Part shown: one piece after another, positions 36,701-47,575 of the stretch
Numbering within the stretch: the first letter of the stretch is position 1
How the letters are laid out: each line of letters begins with the position of its first letter
DNA from: Kwoniella bestiolae CBS 10118
Taxonomy: Eukaryota > Basidiomycota > Tremellomycetes > Tremellales > Cryptococcaceae
Length of the DNA: 64,000 bases
Assembly: GCF_000512585.2 (NCBI RefSeq)
Contig: NC_089241.1
Span: 6,590,001 to 6,654,000 of the forward strand
Reading direction: 5' to 3'
Notes under the pieces: model-generated
Database searches by the model: none
Told to the model about the DNA's origin: nothing
The model's input: only the letters and a program-made list of their open reading frames with translations
Program-made: the position numbers and the translations under genes

Positions 36701-38779
36701 CAGATCGAATCCTGTGTTGGGAACTGGTATCAAAGAGGCAGTGTAAATGGAAGTTGCACTATGTGAAATCTGCATACGCCATTACAGATGTTCCTGATAC
36801 CGTGCCGGAGCTGGTATCGCAACGAAGAAGGTATGTCAAACAGCTATTCCATACGACTCCCTGCAAAGAAGAGTAAGATAGCTGATTATGACCTACTTCA
36901 CGGATAGATGGTTGAACGGTTCTTTCTTCGCTGCTATCCACTCTATCGTCCATTTCGGGTACCTGTATCGATCGTCGTGAGTCAGTCATCTCGTTGTGAT
37001 CGGACTTCGGCTGAGCCTTTATATAGCCATACTTTCACAAGGAAGCTCTTCCTGCATGTCGAATTGGTTTATCGTGAGTTTAGCTGCTGCCTCCATCACT
37101 TGACCTATAGCTGATGAGACCTTACTATATTAGAAACACTGAGCATGGTCTTCGCTTGGTTTGCTCTTGGAAACTTCTACATCGCTTTCGTGAGTCGTCA
37201 CTGCATCATCTGATAAATTGTGCTCAATAGCTGATTTTGTATTGCAGTTCGTTTTGACGAGTTCTCTCAACTCACTTGGATCAGCTTGGAAATACGTGAA
37301 TACGCCTTTACATTATCTGTATATCGCTTTGTTGTTGTGGTGTTTCCTCTTGGCTTTGGGTAACAGGCCTGCAGGGTGAGCTGGCTACATAAAAGAGATG
37401 GGCTTTCAGTGCATCAGCTGACGCCATGATGATTGGTGGATAGATCTAAAGTCGGGTATACGAGTAGTATGGTGGGATTCGCTCTTATCACTATCTATAT
37501 GTTATTCGCCGCGAGTAAGTCTCCAGTCATTCCAAATTTTTGGGCCATTATTCTGCTTTAAATATCCAACAGCTGTGATTTCATCAAGACCGTTCAGCTG
37601 ACATGTCATCTTTTACGAATAGTCTTCCTGGCCGTGAGAGGTATACAAAGTATAACAGCCGATGGATCCGTGACAGCAGACGACATCTTCGGGAACAAGA
37701 TATTCAGGAATATCGTGGTGTCCCTCGCGGCTACTTATGGTCTCTATATCGTCTCGTCGTTGTTGGCGCTGGAACCTTGGCATATGCTTACTTCGTTCTT
37801 GCAATACCTGTTGTTGGCGCCTAGTTATGTGAATGTGCTCAAGTGAGTATGAGATTCTACTTCGAGTCCTTGAATGATCATGATCACAGAAGGAGACGAG
37901 GATCATGCTGATCATTGAAGGTTGTCAGTGTGTATGCTTTCTGCAATGTGCACGACGTGGTGAGTTGACTATCCATCCGCATCGTCTGTCACCCCCATGT
38001 ATCCTCTGGATTCTTATCAAATGTCTCATTTACCTGACCCTGCGCTGACATCCTCATTCACCTTTAGTCATGGGGGACGAAAGGTTCCGATAAAGTGTCC
38101 GAAGATCTGGGAGTAGTCAAATCAGACTCCAAAGATGAAGTGACAGTGGACGTACCGGTAGAACAACAAGATCTGAACGAGGTCTACGCATCAGAGTTGA
38201 GAGTGTTAGCTACGAAAGCGCCAAAGGAGGTGAAGGTTGTTTCGGATGATCAGAAACAGGAGGATTATTATAAGAACGTTAGGACGAATGTGAGTCTGCA
38301 CTTCCTCAGGTCGAACGATCAAACGAAGGAGAATGCTAATTCAGCTGTGTCATTGATGTAGGTATTATTGGCTTGGACAATGTCGAATGGTGCTTTGGCT
38401 GCTGCTATTTTGTAAGTGGTTGACAAATAATCGAGCAGGTCAAGAAGCTGCACGGTGACTGATCTGTTTGTTCATCGTGGATAGGCAGACGAGTGGTGGG
38501 GATAGTTCTTTGGCGACTACGTATATGGGTATCTTGTTGTAGTGAGTTAGAGATACCACGAGACATAACACTGCGATCGCGTGTAGGATGCTTTTGCTGA
38601 CTTGGTTTCATGATATCCCATAGCACTGTAGCAGGTCTTGCTTGTGAGTTTGTTTGCTAGTTGATGTTTCGAGGACATAAGTGAAAGTAGTTGGGCCGAG
38701 TACTGATCATGTATACGCAGTCTTCCGATTCGTGGGATCCACTTCGTACCTTATTGTAAGATTGTTTGCTGGTGAATAG
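33773..38779 (+). CDS. Chitin synthase (division with PF01644-type core), about 27 exons
   Basis: I can splice 27 exons with all phases consistent to 1,054 residues. The first exon (33773-34776) encodes a 334-residue disordered cytoplasmic domain rich in Gln, His, Pro and Ser. The conserved part begins near residue 340 (LFRGHLVLDIDVP). The GT2 core shows ELFIVITMYNEDDVLFCRTM, VVVCVVADGRLKINPR, EKNQKKINSHRWFFNAF, VLLDVGTQPGP, GACGEI, NPLVAAQNFEYK, LPGAFSAYRYIAL, MYLAEDRILCWEL and the product-binding QRRRW near residue 705. Six or seven hydrophobic segments follow, then a charged loop (TVDVPVEQQ), then a final membrane pair. It makes chitin from UDP-GlcNAc at the plasma membrane. The PF01644-type N-terminal core places it with the class I-III enzymes, not the myosin-motor or class IV group. 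I do not assign a CHS number. After exon 1, several exons are only 18-31 nt. Confidence 0.94.
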
Positions 38780-38998
38780 AGTGAACCGGTTGATGAATGC
38801 AAGTTCATGACTATGGAAATGAGAAATGTGTAATGATGTACGACATGCATAAATTATGATCTTGACGGTCGAGCCTTCGGGTGGAGAAACACCATCGATC
38901 TGGCTTGTTTCAACGTACAAACTGCATCTTGGTGCAGACGAGCCGAAGATCCGCACTACAAAAGCTTTCTGACATACCACAAAGTTACCACACATCGA

Positions 38999-41393
38999 CT
39001 AAACTAAAGTGACATGACTAGTCAAAATACCTTCAACCCCAGAAAACCGAGTGTCCCTCTGATCGCCCATACTATCAGACTGAGTGAGTGTATCTTCATC
39101 TGCTTCGTGGACATGTAACTTCACTGGGTACATACGGAGATCGACTAACTCGTCTTCGTCCCCGCCATCGAACGAGCTAGATTGGGAATGAGATTCGTCG
39201 GATAGATCCACCTCGAGATCGATCTCCCTTGGTGAGAAAGCTGAAGATGATACCTCATTTCGATTTGCAGTTGTCAGAGGGGGAGGTAAAGCCGTATCGT
39301 CATCCAGATTTAGGGAGCCGTAGCGTCCGTGCATTTGGTTGAGCTCTGACTCTGATTCGGAGCTGGGTTCTGTATTCTGGTGAAATGACTGTGCACGTTC
39401 TGCCTGTTGCTGTTGCCGTTCCGATCCCTGTTTGATTTGTAGTTCCAAATACCGATGAGACCCCTCCCAGCCAGCTTGGGCATGAACTTCACCATTCTTC
39501 TTCCTGGTTTCCAAGATAGTCTGACTGATGGGCGGGACCTCGTCCTGATCTGATCTTGACAAACTCTCCTGCTTTTGCTTGTTCATCTCTCGTTCGGCTA
39601 ATAAATCCACCAGCTGAGTCTTCCTTACGCGCAACTCCCTCAGACGTCTCAGCAGATCTGATAGCTCGCGAGCCTGTTCGGGATGGATAAAACCATCCTG
39701 GATATCCGGTTTATCGAATAGACTTAACTCGGATATCATACCTCCAGTCTCCTTGAGGTTATCTTCAGTCGTTACCGTAGCGGCAGGGGCGGTATCAGAA
39801 GCAGGTTGATAGTCTATCGGTGATGTATCATGCAGGATCGCAGAAGTATCAGTAGTGTTTGGGCTCTCGTCCCCTTTCCCGCGCCGTGCCTCCTCTTGAA
39901 TCTCCTTTTGACGTTCTTCCTCCTCTTGCGGTTGCTGTTGCTGCTGCTCCTGCTCTCGCTTCTTCCTCTCCTTCCTCGCCTTCTTGCGCTTCTTCCGATC
40001 CTCCTCGGTCTTCACAAGCTCATGCACGCGCTCGCGAAAGGGCACGTAGGTTATCTCCTCGGGATCGAGGTAGAGGAATACGTTGGTGGATTTCTTGCGG
40101 ATCTTGCGAAAAAACTCGGTTCTGTTTACGTCCCATGACAATAGCCAAGTAAGGATGTTAACCATGACTGCAGATTGTTCTTGAAGATGCAAAGCAAAGC
40201 GATGAGGCAAAGTGAAGCTGTAGATGAAACTCACGTATCTTCGATCTCTTTCAGATCGACAGTATCTTTCCATTTACGTCCCTTCTTCCACTCACTAAAA
40301 GGAATTCTGTAAAAACACACCAAAAACCAAAAAGAAAAGTCAGTACCACGCCACCCAATTATACCCCCAACAGGTCAAGTCATCACTTCGCACCGCACTT
40401 ACGTCTTATCCTCCTGCCAAACCATTATATCCACCATCAACCCCCGCATCGCAACTCTGAATCTCCTCTCATGCTCCTGGTCTAGGATCCACTTATGTTC
40501 GAGTAACCTCTGATAATGAATTTTGCGGGTTTTCTTGGAGATTGACTTGTCAAGCCATGGGAGTTTGTTTGAGGGCGGTAAAGGGGGTAGCCAGTATATG
40601 TAAGGAGGTGATGAAGAGCGGGAAGAGGGAGGTGGGTCCGGTTGGGGTCCACCCTCGCGTTCACGTTCATGTGCGTCTTCGAGTGGAGTGGGTTGGTGGT
40701 GTATACCTTGGGATATACTTCCAGGTGGTCGGTCTGATACCTGTACCTGCATTTGTATCTCGGGAGGGGGCGGTAGATCCACTTCGGACACTTTGGTCAC
40801 TTCCTCTGACAGACCCTCCTCCTCCTCTGCTTTTGATACTTTCGTCGACTCACTCGCCGATAATGGAGGGGTCAATAGCCCTCCCACGCCCACTAACGAA
40901 TGGCCACTCCCATCATTATCCGCCACGACGCCCAAACGGGGTCTTATGCGATAAGGGGTCGACCATGTCCATTCATTAGCGTCGTCAACCGATATGGACG
41001 TGGCTGTCCCAGGTTGAGCCAATCTAGGGAAGAGTCTACGTTGTCCCGACAAAGCAGAGGGCACAGCATAAGATTGATATCGTCTCAGATGGACTGATCA
41101 GCAAGGCATCAGTTCATCGTTCCTGTTGTTTCATATTGTCTATCAGACTTACATCTCTTCCTCTGATCCAACACAACCCTCCTCAATTCGGGCGTAACCT
41201 CTTTCCAAAGCTTGAACCTCCTCACTCTGAACTTTGGTCGCTCGTCAATCTCCGCAGCAGGGGGTGGGAGGGGGGACCAAGCCAAGCTCGGTTTGATGGG
41301 TTGTCGGACGGGGCGGAGGGACTTGAAATTCGGGTTGAATAGTTTGAGGGAACGTTGGGAGATGTCGTTGGGGGAGAGGGATGGAGGGGACAT
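38999..41393 (-). CDS. Unrecognised basic/acidic coiled-coil protein
   Basis: Exons 41393-41153 and 41093-40403 join cleanly. The last exon ends at 38999. The simplest model uses one 185-nt intron (40402-40218) and gives 716 residues. However, the skipped segment contains FSEWKKGRKWKDTVDLKEI, which looks coding and runs into a frame conflict at its end, so the true junction is unresolved. I do not recognise the family. Seen: a Pro/Arg-rich N-terminus (FRVRRFKLWKEVTPELRRVV), a long disordered part, a conserved-looking block around NRTEFFRKIRKKSTNVFLYL, and then a lysine- and glutamine-rich coiled coil (RKKRKKARKERKKREQEQ). A second helical region (LRELRVRKTQLVDLLAERE) and an acidic C-terminal region (DLEVDLSDES) follow. 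It is likely nuclear by charge, which is weak evidence. Convergent with the chitin synthase. Confidence 0.65.
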
Positions 41394-42141
41394 CGGGAAA
41401 CTTTCATATATAAGAGGAGAGAAGGGGGGATTCAGTGCGTTTTTATGTTGTGTGGTATAGTTGATCGGGTTGTGGATGGTGATAGGTGGGAGGTGGGTTG
41501 AAAATGTGGTGCTGGCGAGTTGTGAGTGTGTGAGTTTGTGGTGCGAGTTGTGTATGGCAGGGAGATCTGATTAATGATAGTGGCGAGAGAGGGAGTGACA
41601 TCGAGTGACATCTGTAGTCTCGGCCACAATGATGTATATGTATAGTGACACTCACACGGAGCATCAAACACTCCACATTGCAGGACGTCAAAGGATGCCT
41701 GGTACATTGGAGGTGACTTGCGTGACAGCGACGTGACTCGTCATGTATCGTAAGCAGGGCAACAGATTGTTCGTCTCCTCAATGGATGCTCCTTTGTGAA
41801 GGGCAGTAGCTGAGTCTGGTATATGAGTTAGTGAAATACGTCAGAATAGTTATTTAGAAGACCAGTACTGTGTAGCCTCATGGTTTGATCGGATCGGAAA
41901 GGAGTAGTAGATACTAGAGGTAATAGACTGACTACCAAGATTAGTATGAATAAGCGATGTGTGCCTTTGTTCCAGCAGTATGAGCATTCTCTCATTTACT
42001 CGATATCGGTTGGTTAGCCGGCATATTATGGTATACAGCTTACATACATCAAACCAAGTCCGTCCTCCAATCTCCAATCAAGGTATTGTCTTACACATAT
42101 ATATTCTTCCTAGATCTCACCTCACCAATCCCAACTCCAAC
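41394..42141. other. Intergenic region between two minus-strand genes
   Basis: About 750 bp. Short ORFs on both strands overlap each other in different frames and show no family motif. Nothing else seen. Confidence 0.4.
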
Positions 42142-43118
42142 CTAAGCCTTACTCTTCTTAGTCTTCTTATCACCGTCGACTTCACCAGCATCAGACTTCC
42201 TCTTCCCCTTGGTAGAAGTAGGCTTCTCGGCTGGCTCGTCCTTCTTGGTCGAAGCGGGTTTACCCTTTGATTTAGGTTTCTCGGCAGGTTTCTCCTCGTC
42301 CTTCTTCTCGGCAGCTTTACCCTTGGATTTGGGTTTCTCACTTTCAGTCCTCTTCTCCTCGGTCTTGCCCTTAGATTTAGGTTTCTCGGTGGACTTGGAT
42401 TTCTCCTCCTCGTCTTTCTTCTTACTAGCTGCGCCCTTCGATTTTGGCTTTTCACTCTTCTCCTCTTCCTTCTTCTCTGAAGCTTTAGACTTTGGTTTCT
42501 CTGCTCCCTTAGATTTCGGTTTCTCCTTCTCTACTTTCTCCTCATCGCTGTCCTTCTTCTTAGCTGCACCCTTAGACTTGGGTTTCTCGGCAGCGTCCGC
42601 TTCCTTCTTCTCCTCGGCGTCCTTCTTCCCCTTGGATTTGGGTTTGGGAGCTCCCTTCTCAGGCTCATTCTTGGATCCGGGCTCGTTCTCGTACGATCCT
42701 CCTTCTGCTTCGTACTCTTTTGATAGTTTGGCAGCCTGCAAGTGTACACGTGAGATCAGTAAGCGTGTTCGTCTCTGATAGATGGTGCTTGACGAGGTAA
42801 CGCGATACATGATATGGGTGGGAGAGCAAGCAAAAAACAGACATGGAAGGAACAATTGGATTGATGGTGTCCAGTTTACGATCGTGGAGATATGGTCTCC
42901 TATCTCAGATATAATTGTGATGCTAGACTGTGGCTCACTTTCCATGCGCTCCACTGTCCCTTGCCAGACCCATCTTTATTAGTCTCATTCTGAACCTCTG
43001 ATCACAGTGTATCCTCGATCAGCAGATACACTCCATCTTATTCGGACAAGCCTCACTCACTCTCTTTCACCTCCTCTCTGAGCTTGGGATCGGTAGGCTT
43101 TCCTTTGGATGATGGCAT
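42142..43118 (-). CDS. Small conserved fungal N-domain with lysine-rich EKPKSKG repeat tail
   Basis: Three exons (43118-43061, 42997-42939, 42735-42142) splice to 236 residues. The first 70 residues (start KGKPTDPKLREEVKEKVQ, then GSGKGQWSAWKAAKLSKEYE and YENEPGSKNEPEKG) resemble a short conserved fungal sequence of unknown function. The rest is a Lys/Glu/Ser/Pro tail with about nine copies of EKPKSKG-like units separated by KKKDEEE-type linkers. It ends in a cluster of basic residues (KKTKKSKA) that could be a nuclear localisation signal. The tail composition recalls linker-histone tails, but no globular H1 domain is present. DNA or RNA binding is a guess. On the other strand the tail produces a long Ser/Phe/Leu ORF, which is a shadow. 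Confidence 0.78.
42202..42660 (-). repeat. In-frame repeat encoding EKPKSKG units
   Basis: About nine loosely spaced copies of a 21-nt unit encoding Glu-Lys-Pro-Lys-Ser-Lys-Gly, with variable charged linkers of 3-13 residues. Confidence 0.85.
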
Positions 43119-43707
43119 TGTGGTTTATATGAGTGATGTCGGTTCGAGTGTGGTTGGTGCAGAGTAGGATATGGTGGTGTGATGGGGAGGAAGAAGAAGA
43201 AGTATTTTCTTGGTCCTGAATATATATATGTGTGTGATGTCTCGTGATCGATGTTGTGCCATTTCTTAGCATCAATTCATGTAAACAAACAATGATGTCA
43301 TCGGTGACTTCCGTCAGGCACTGCTCATCATCAATCATGATTTTCGATCGAGAAAAAGCAATGTTCATGCAGGAAGAAATGTTTTAGGCTACTGTCGGAT
43401 GTGGATGCGAGGGATAACGTAGAGACACGATGATACGCATCGATCGGATCTCATCACATAGACACAGGATGGGATCATGAACCAGACAAGGACTGAACTA
43501 GACACAGGCTGGGTTTTGTAACTGGACGGTGATGGTGGAGGTGACCATTGCATCATATTCACCAACGCATTATATACATCAAGTATCTTGAAAGAGGTTG
43601 CCTCTATACAGTTATCTCAACCCCACTAACGAGATACTACGCAACACACAGTCTTCAGCAAGTTCCTCTGCCAAGCTTCCAAGAACTCTGTCTCCACACA
43701 CATCCCA
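43119..43707. other. Intergenic region, 590 bp
   Basis: Holds the promoter of the lysine-rich protein gene and the 3' UTR of the ubiquitin-hydrolase-like gene. A (GAA)n-like tract lies at 43190-43203. No gene seen. Confidence 0.4.
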
Positions 43708-46700
43708 CTACTCCCGATCAACTTGCCCACTCCCCTCCTCCAGGTTCAACCTCTCACTCCGATCCACAAGCGTACTAGTACATTTCATCTCGACATCCCG
43801 TTCTCCATCTTCACCCGTCTGCCCACTGCTCAGAGACGGTTCCGGCGTATTCTGCCTTGTGGATTGGATAGACGAATTGGTAGTCATACTAATATCTATC
43901 AGATCACCTTCTGGCACTGAGACGGTAGCATTGTCATTTCGTATAGTTTTCGTGGGTGATAAGTCGATTTGCGAGGAATCGTTAGAGCTAGAAGGTGCTG
44001 GGGAAGGGCGAGGACCTTCTCTTGAGTAGAGGAGCTATGTGATGGGTTATAGTCGAGCAGTGATCAGTCAGATGCCCAGATTCAAGGTAATGCACGGTCT
44101 TCGGCAACTGCGCGAGCAGGGTAAAGGCAGCACTCACCATGTATGCTCCTCCATCCATCCATAACCCAGTCTTATCCTCGGTGATCGTCTTCCATTCGAC
44201 CTTTACAGAAGAAAAAACATCACGTCGTATCAGCTTTTGGTCGAGAGAAAGAAGCTCCACGATGCAATAGTTGGCAAGTGACACATACCTCTTCAACCTG
44301 ATATTCCTGAACTTTCCACCATCTCCCATCCTCCCCTTTGATATAAGCGTAAAGATGATTACCTCCTACCAACGCGCCATCCTGGAACAAGATGCCTCGG
44401 AGGATATACTACAGTGAATAGTGAGCTGAGTTTGTCAAGCTAAAGCTCAACCAAGCGCAGAGCTGACTCACGACATGTTGGTTGTATGCTGGATCATCCG
44501 TCTCGAACACACTACCGGAAGCAGCTTTGGTATGTTCTTCTAACTCCGTTTGAAGGGTGGTCACTCTCTGTCGAAGGACTTTTAGGATCTTCTCGAGCTG
44601 ATACAAGGAGTGAAAGTCAGCTTAATCATTCTCTCGTCGATACCAATTAAAAGACAAATTCCAAATCAAAGCATGGGTAGATAAAGTGAAGATACGATAA
44701 CTCACCTTCTCCTTCATCTCCCTCCTCGACTCTTTCTGCATCTCATCCTCGGTCGAAGGTGAGTTTTCGAGATGCTCGATCAGGCTACACACCGAAAAGT
44801 TAGTACTTCCCGGCTAACACATAGCGAGAGACAGTTCACTCACGCAGATATACTCTGCTGGTAATCATTCCCCTAGATCAATGTTCAATTAGCTCTTCGC
44901 ACATATGCAGGCAACAACACACAGACCGCCAGCTCACCTCGTGCATGGTCAGTCTGTCGATCTTTTCCTGAGTACGTCTTGCATTCCCAGCCATGACCGA
45001 TTGATGAGCTCTCTTCTGCGCCGAGTAGGTAGCATTGGATTTCATAAATCGGTCTGATCCGAGAAAGCAGAGTCAGCGAATGTCATTCCAAGCCATCGAC
45101 CAGTGAAAGTCGAAATGGGTACATCAATCCAATTGGACAATTGAGATCGCCAGCTCGATATGCGTATTGTATGCTTCACCAAGGGGGATCCGTGGGTTTG
45201 GGGATGGGCAAAAGAACTCACCTAGAACAACCCTCTCCTCCAATTTCCATACCTCCCTCTTAGCTCCATGTGCCCAATCCAGCATGACAGTCAGTATATC
45301 ACCCAATTCTATCAGGCTTTGCTGCTGAGAGTCCGAATCAGCATTCCAAAGTATCTGAGATAGGTGCGAGTAGATATCCGGCGAGAGGTTGGAAGACCGC
45401 ATGAAGGTGACGTAGGAGGAATGTTGAGGTGGATCGGAATCGACGTGCGTCTTGAACAGTCTAGAGATGCGCAGAAGGATTGTCAGTATACATTCGTCGT
45501 AGAAATAATACAGCTACCCTGCCTGCAAATGAAGGATGAGACCCACCGCTGAGGCTCAGAGGCACTGAGTACCCTCCAATCTTCCGGAGTTGGCGAATCC
45601 CCAATTTGGGAGAGTATGAGATTCGTCAATTCATGGACGAACAGGTGATGGAGATCTGCAAGAAAGTTCGTAGCATCAGTATAGGGTGCTTTTGCTTTGC
45701 GACTGTAATATATTCGTGTATACTCACCCGTCGCAGGCTGACCAGGAGGTAACTGATTAGGTTCTCTACCATCTCTGAACGCTTTCAGCTGCTCGTCCAC
45801 TTCGATGAAGCTTGATTTGGAGGATAGGCTGAAGTTGTAAAGGTCCGATACTATTTTACCTTCTACGAGATGGCAGAAGTAATCATCAGCATCTTACTGT
45901 TCAATCGCGGGTGAAGAGAAGTCTTGTGCACAAATCCGAGAAAGTCTCAAGAAAAGAGTGACCTCTTTGACAGAAATAGTACACTCACTGTGGGAAGATT
46001 CTATAGCTTGGTTCGAGGCTATCACGCTAGCAACAGCTTCGCGGAGTTGAGGGACAGCATACATGGCTTGAAATAAGTTGGCCGCGTAGGTTGAATGACC
46101 TGACTCGGAGTATAGTACAAGAGGTCTACGACAGGATGGATAAAATCAGTCTTTGCCTTGGATCATATGAACTGAGATGAAAGTATGCTTACGCTCCCTC
46201 CAGTCTTTCAGTCGGAGTAGGTTTATTGGTGGTATCCTGGGCGTTCGAAGCCGAATGGAAACTCGCTGTCATCAGGGATTCCTGGATCGCTCTATCCATA
46301 TCTTCATCTTCTTTTGACATGGTGTTGGTATTGTTCTGATCGCAAACGCAAAAACACGACTCATCAGCATAGAGCCGAGAATCCCTTCCCGAAGATGATA
46401 ATTGGTATAACAAAGAGATCACTCACTTGAGAACTAGGTACCATAGCCAATTTCCCCTCCGCATCATCTTTATTGCTTGGTCCAAATAACGTCCCAAGAT
46501 CCAGATTATCAGCATCGTTCCCCGTCATATCTATAGGCTGATTCGTGGGACTGGGCGGTGGGGGTCCAGTAGCTCTGACTGATCTTTCTCTCTTCTGTCT
46601 GTTTTCTTCGTTGTCCCCTGCACCAGCTATTCCCTCGGACTGTTGGGACAGCTCAATGGCTCTACGCAGATCTTCATCCTCGTCGTCATTTGTTACAGTC

Positions 46701-47229
46701 GGAGTGAGTGATGGCGCAGGAGCGATATTGCGTTTAGGAAGAGGTGGAGGAGGGGATAAGTGTTGTCGGAAGGGATTGTTTGATTGGAATGGCTGAGGCG
46801 ATGGGGTTGGTTCGGCTGATGAGGGTGCGTCCACGTCTATCACTTCTCGGTGTTCGACTAGGGATGGGATGGTATCAGCTGTGGTGGCTCCTTCGAGCTC
46901 TGTCAAGATGGGACCAGCTCACCTGATGTACCGTATGCTCGTTGTGGTCTCCAGGAATCGTAGGATGGTGGTCCATGGGGTTTGGGCGCTTCAGGGGTCC
47001 ACTTCACAAGGCAACATGAAGTATCAGCATGCAAGACAGGATAATTAAGGATAGAACAGTGGATGGATATAATCCATGGTGAATTGCATCGACTCACGTT
47101 AGCCCCATCACCGAAGCACCAGTTGACGGCTGGTTCTACGCTATGAAACCTTGAAGCTGCTTCTCTTGCTATGGTTGGATCTATGCCCATCTCTTTGAGG
47201 GAGTTGAATGTGAGTTCATGAAGTGACAT
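43708..47229 (-). CDS. UBA/UIM protein with USP25/28-like ubiquitin-hydrolase fold, apparently lacking the catalytic Cys
   Basis: Fifteen exons splice to 754 residues. Residues 1-45 form a UBA domain (LKEMGIDPTIAREAASRF, WCFGDGAN). Two ubiquitin-interacting motifs follow (EDEDLRRAIELSQQS and EDEDMDRAIQESLMT). The USP-like core begins APLVLYSESGHSTYAANLF and continues QAMYAVPQLREAV. The position aligned to the nucleophile of the Cys box (usually NTCWF) reads HSTYA, so the Cys is missing. The C-terminal His box is recognisable (GGNHLYAYIKGEDGRWWKV, later GGAYMLLYSR). A long helical insertion with coiled coil (KILKVLRQRVTTLQTELEE) lies between the boxes, as in the USP25/28 group. It probably binds ubiquitin chains as a scaffold or pseudoenzyme rather than cutting them. 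That is an inference from motif alignment by eye. Confidence 0.8.
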
Positions 47230-47575
47230 TGTGTCTTGTGGTTCTCTGTGAGATTAGGTAGATCTGGGAGAGCATATATGAACAACATATGTATGTGGGT
47301 AGTATATATAGGTAGACGAGGAGCAAAGGGAAGATGAATGATGCTGTGTGATACTAGTAAGTCAAGCTGAAAAGTGATGATGTGGAAGATTTGACTGCCT
47401 AAGCGCACTTACGTAATATATCCGTTTTTTGCCCGATGACGATATCTATCTATAGCGATCCAAAGTATCGTACTGTATCTCTTATGGATGGAATGATATG
47501 ATTCTGTTTTTATTTGATTCATTTAACCTCCTCTCTCGTACTCCTACTCCAGAACAAGGAATATTCTAGGCCACG
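47230..47575. promoter_or_regulatory. Divergent promoter region, USP-like gene / MFS transporter
   Basis: 346 bp between divergent starts. TATATATAGG at about 47303-47312 may serve the minus-strand gene. Nothing else seen. Confidence 0.4.

Noticed and set aside
42209..42778. 189-residue Ser/Phe/Leu-rich plus-strand ORF
   Set aside because: It is antisense to the lysine-rich repeat tail. GA-rich repeats give long ORFs on the other strand.
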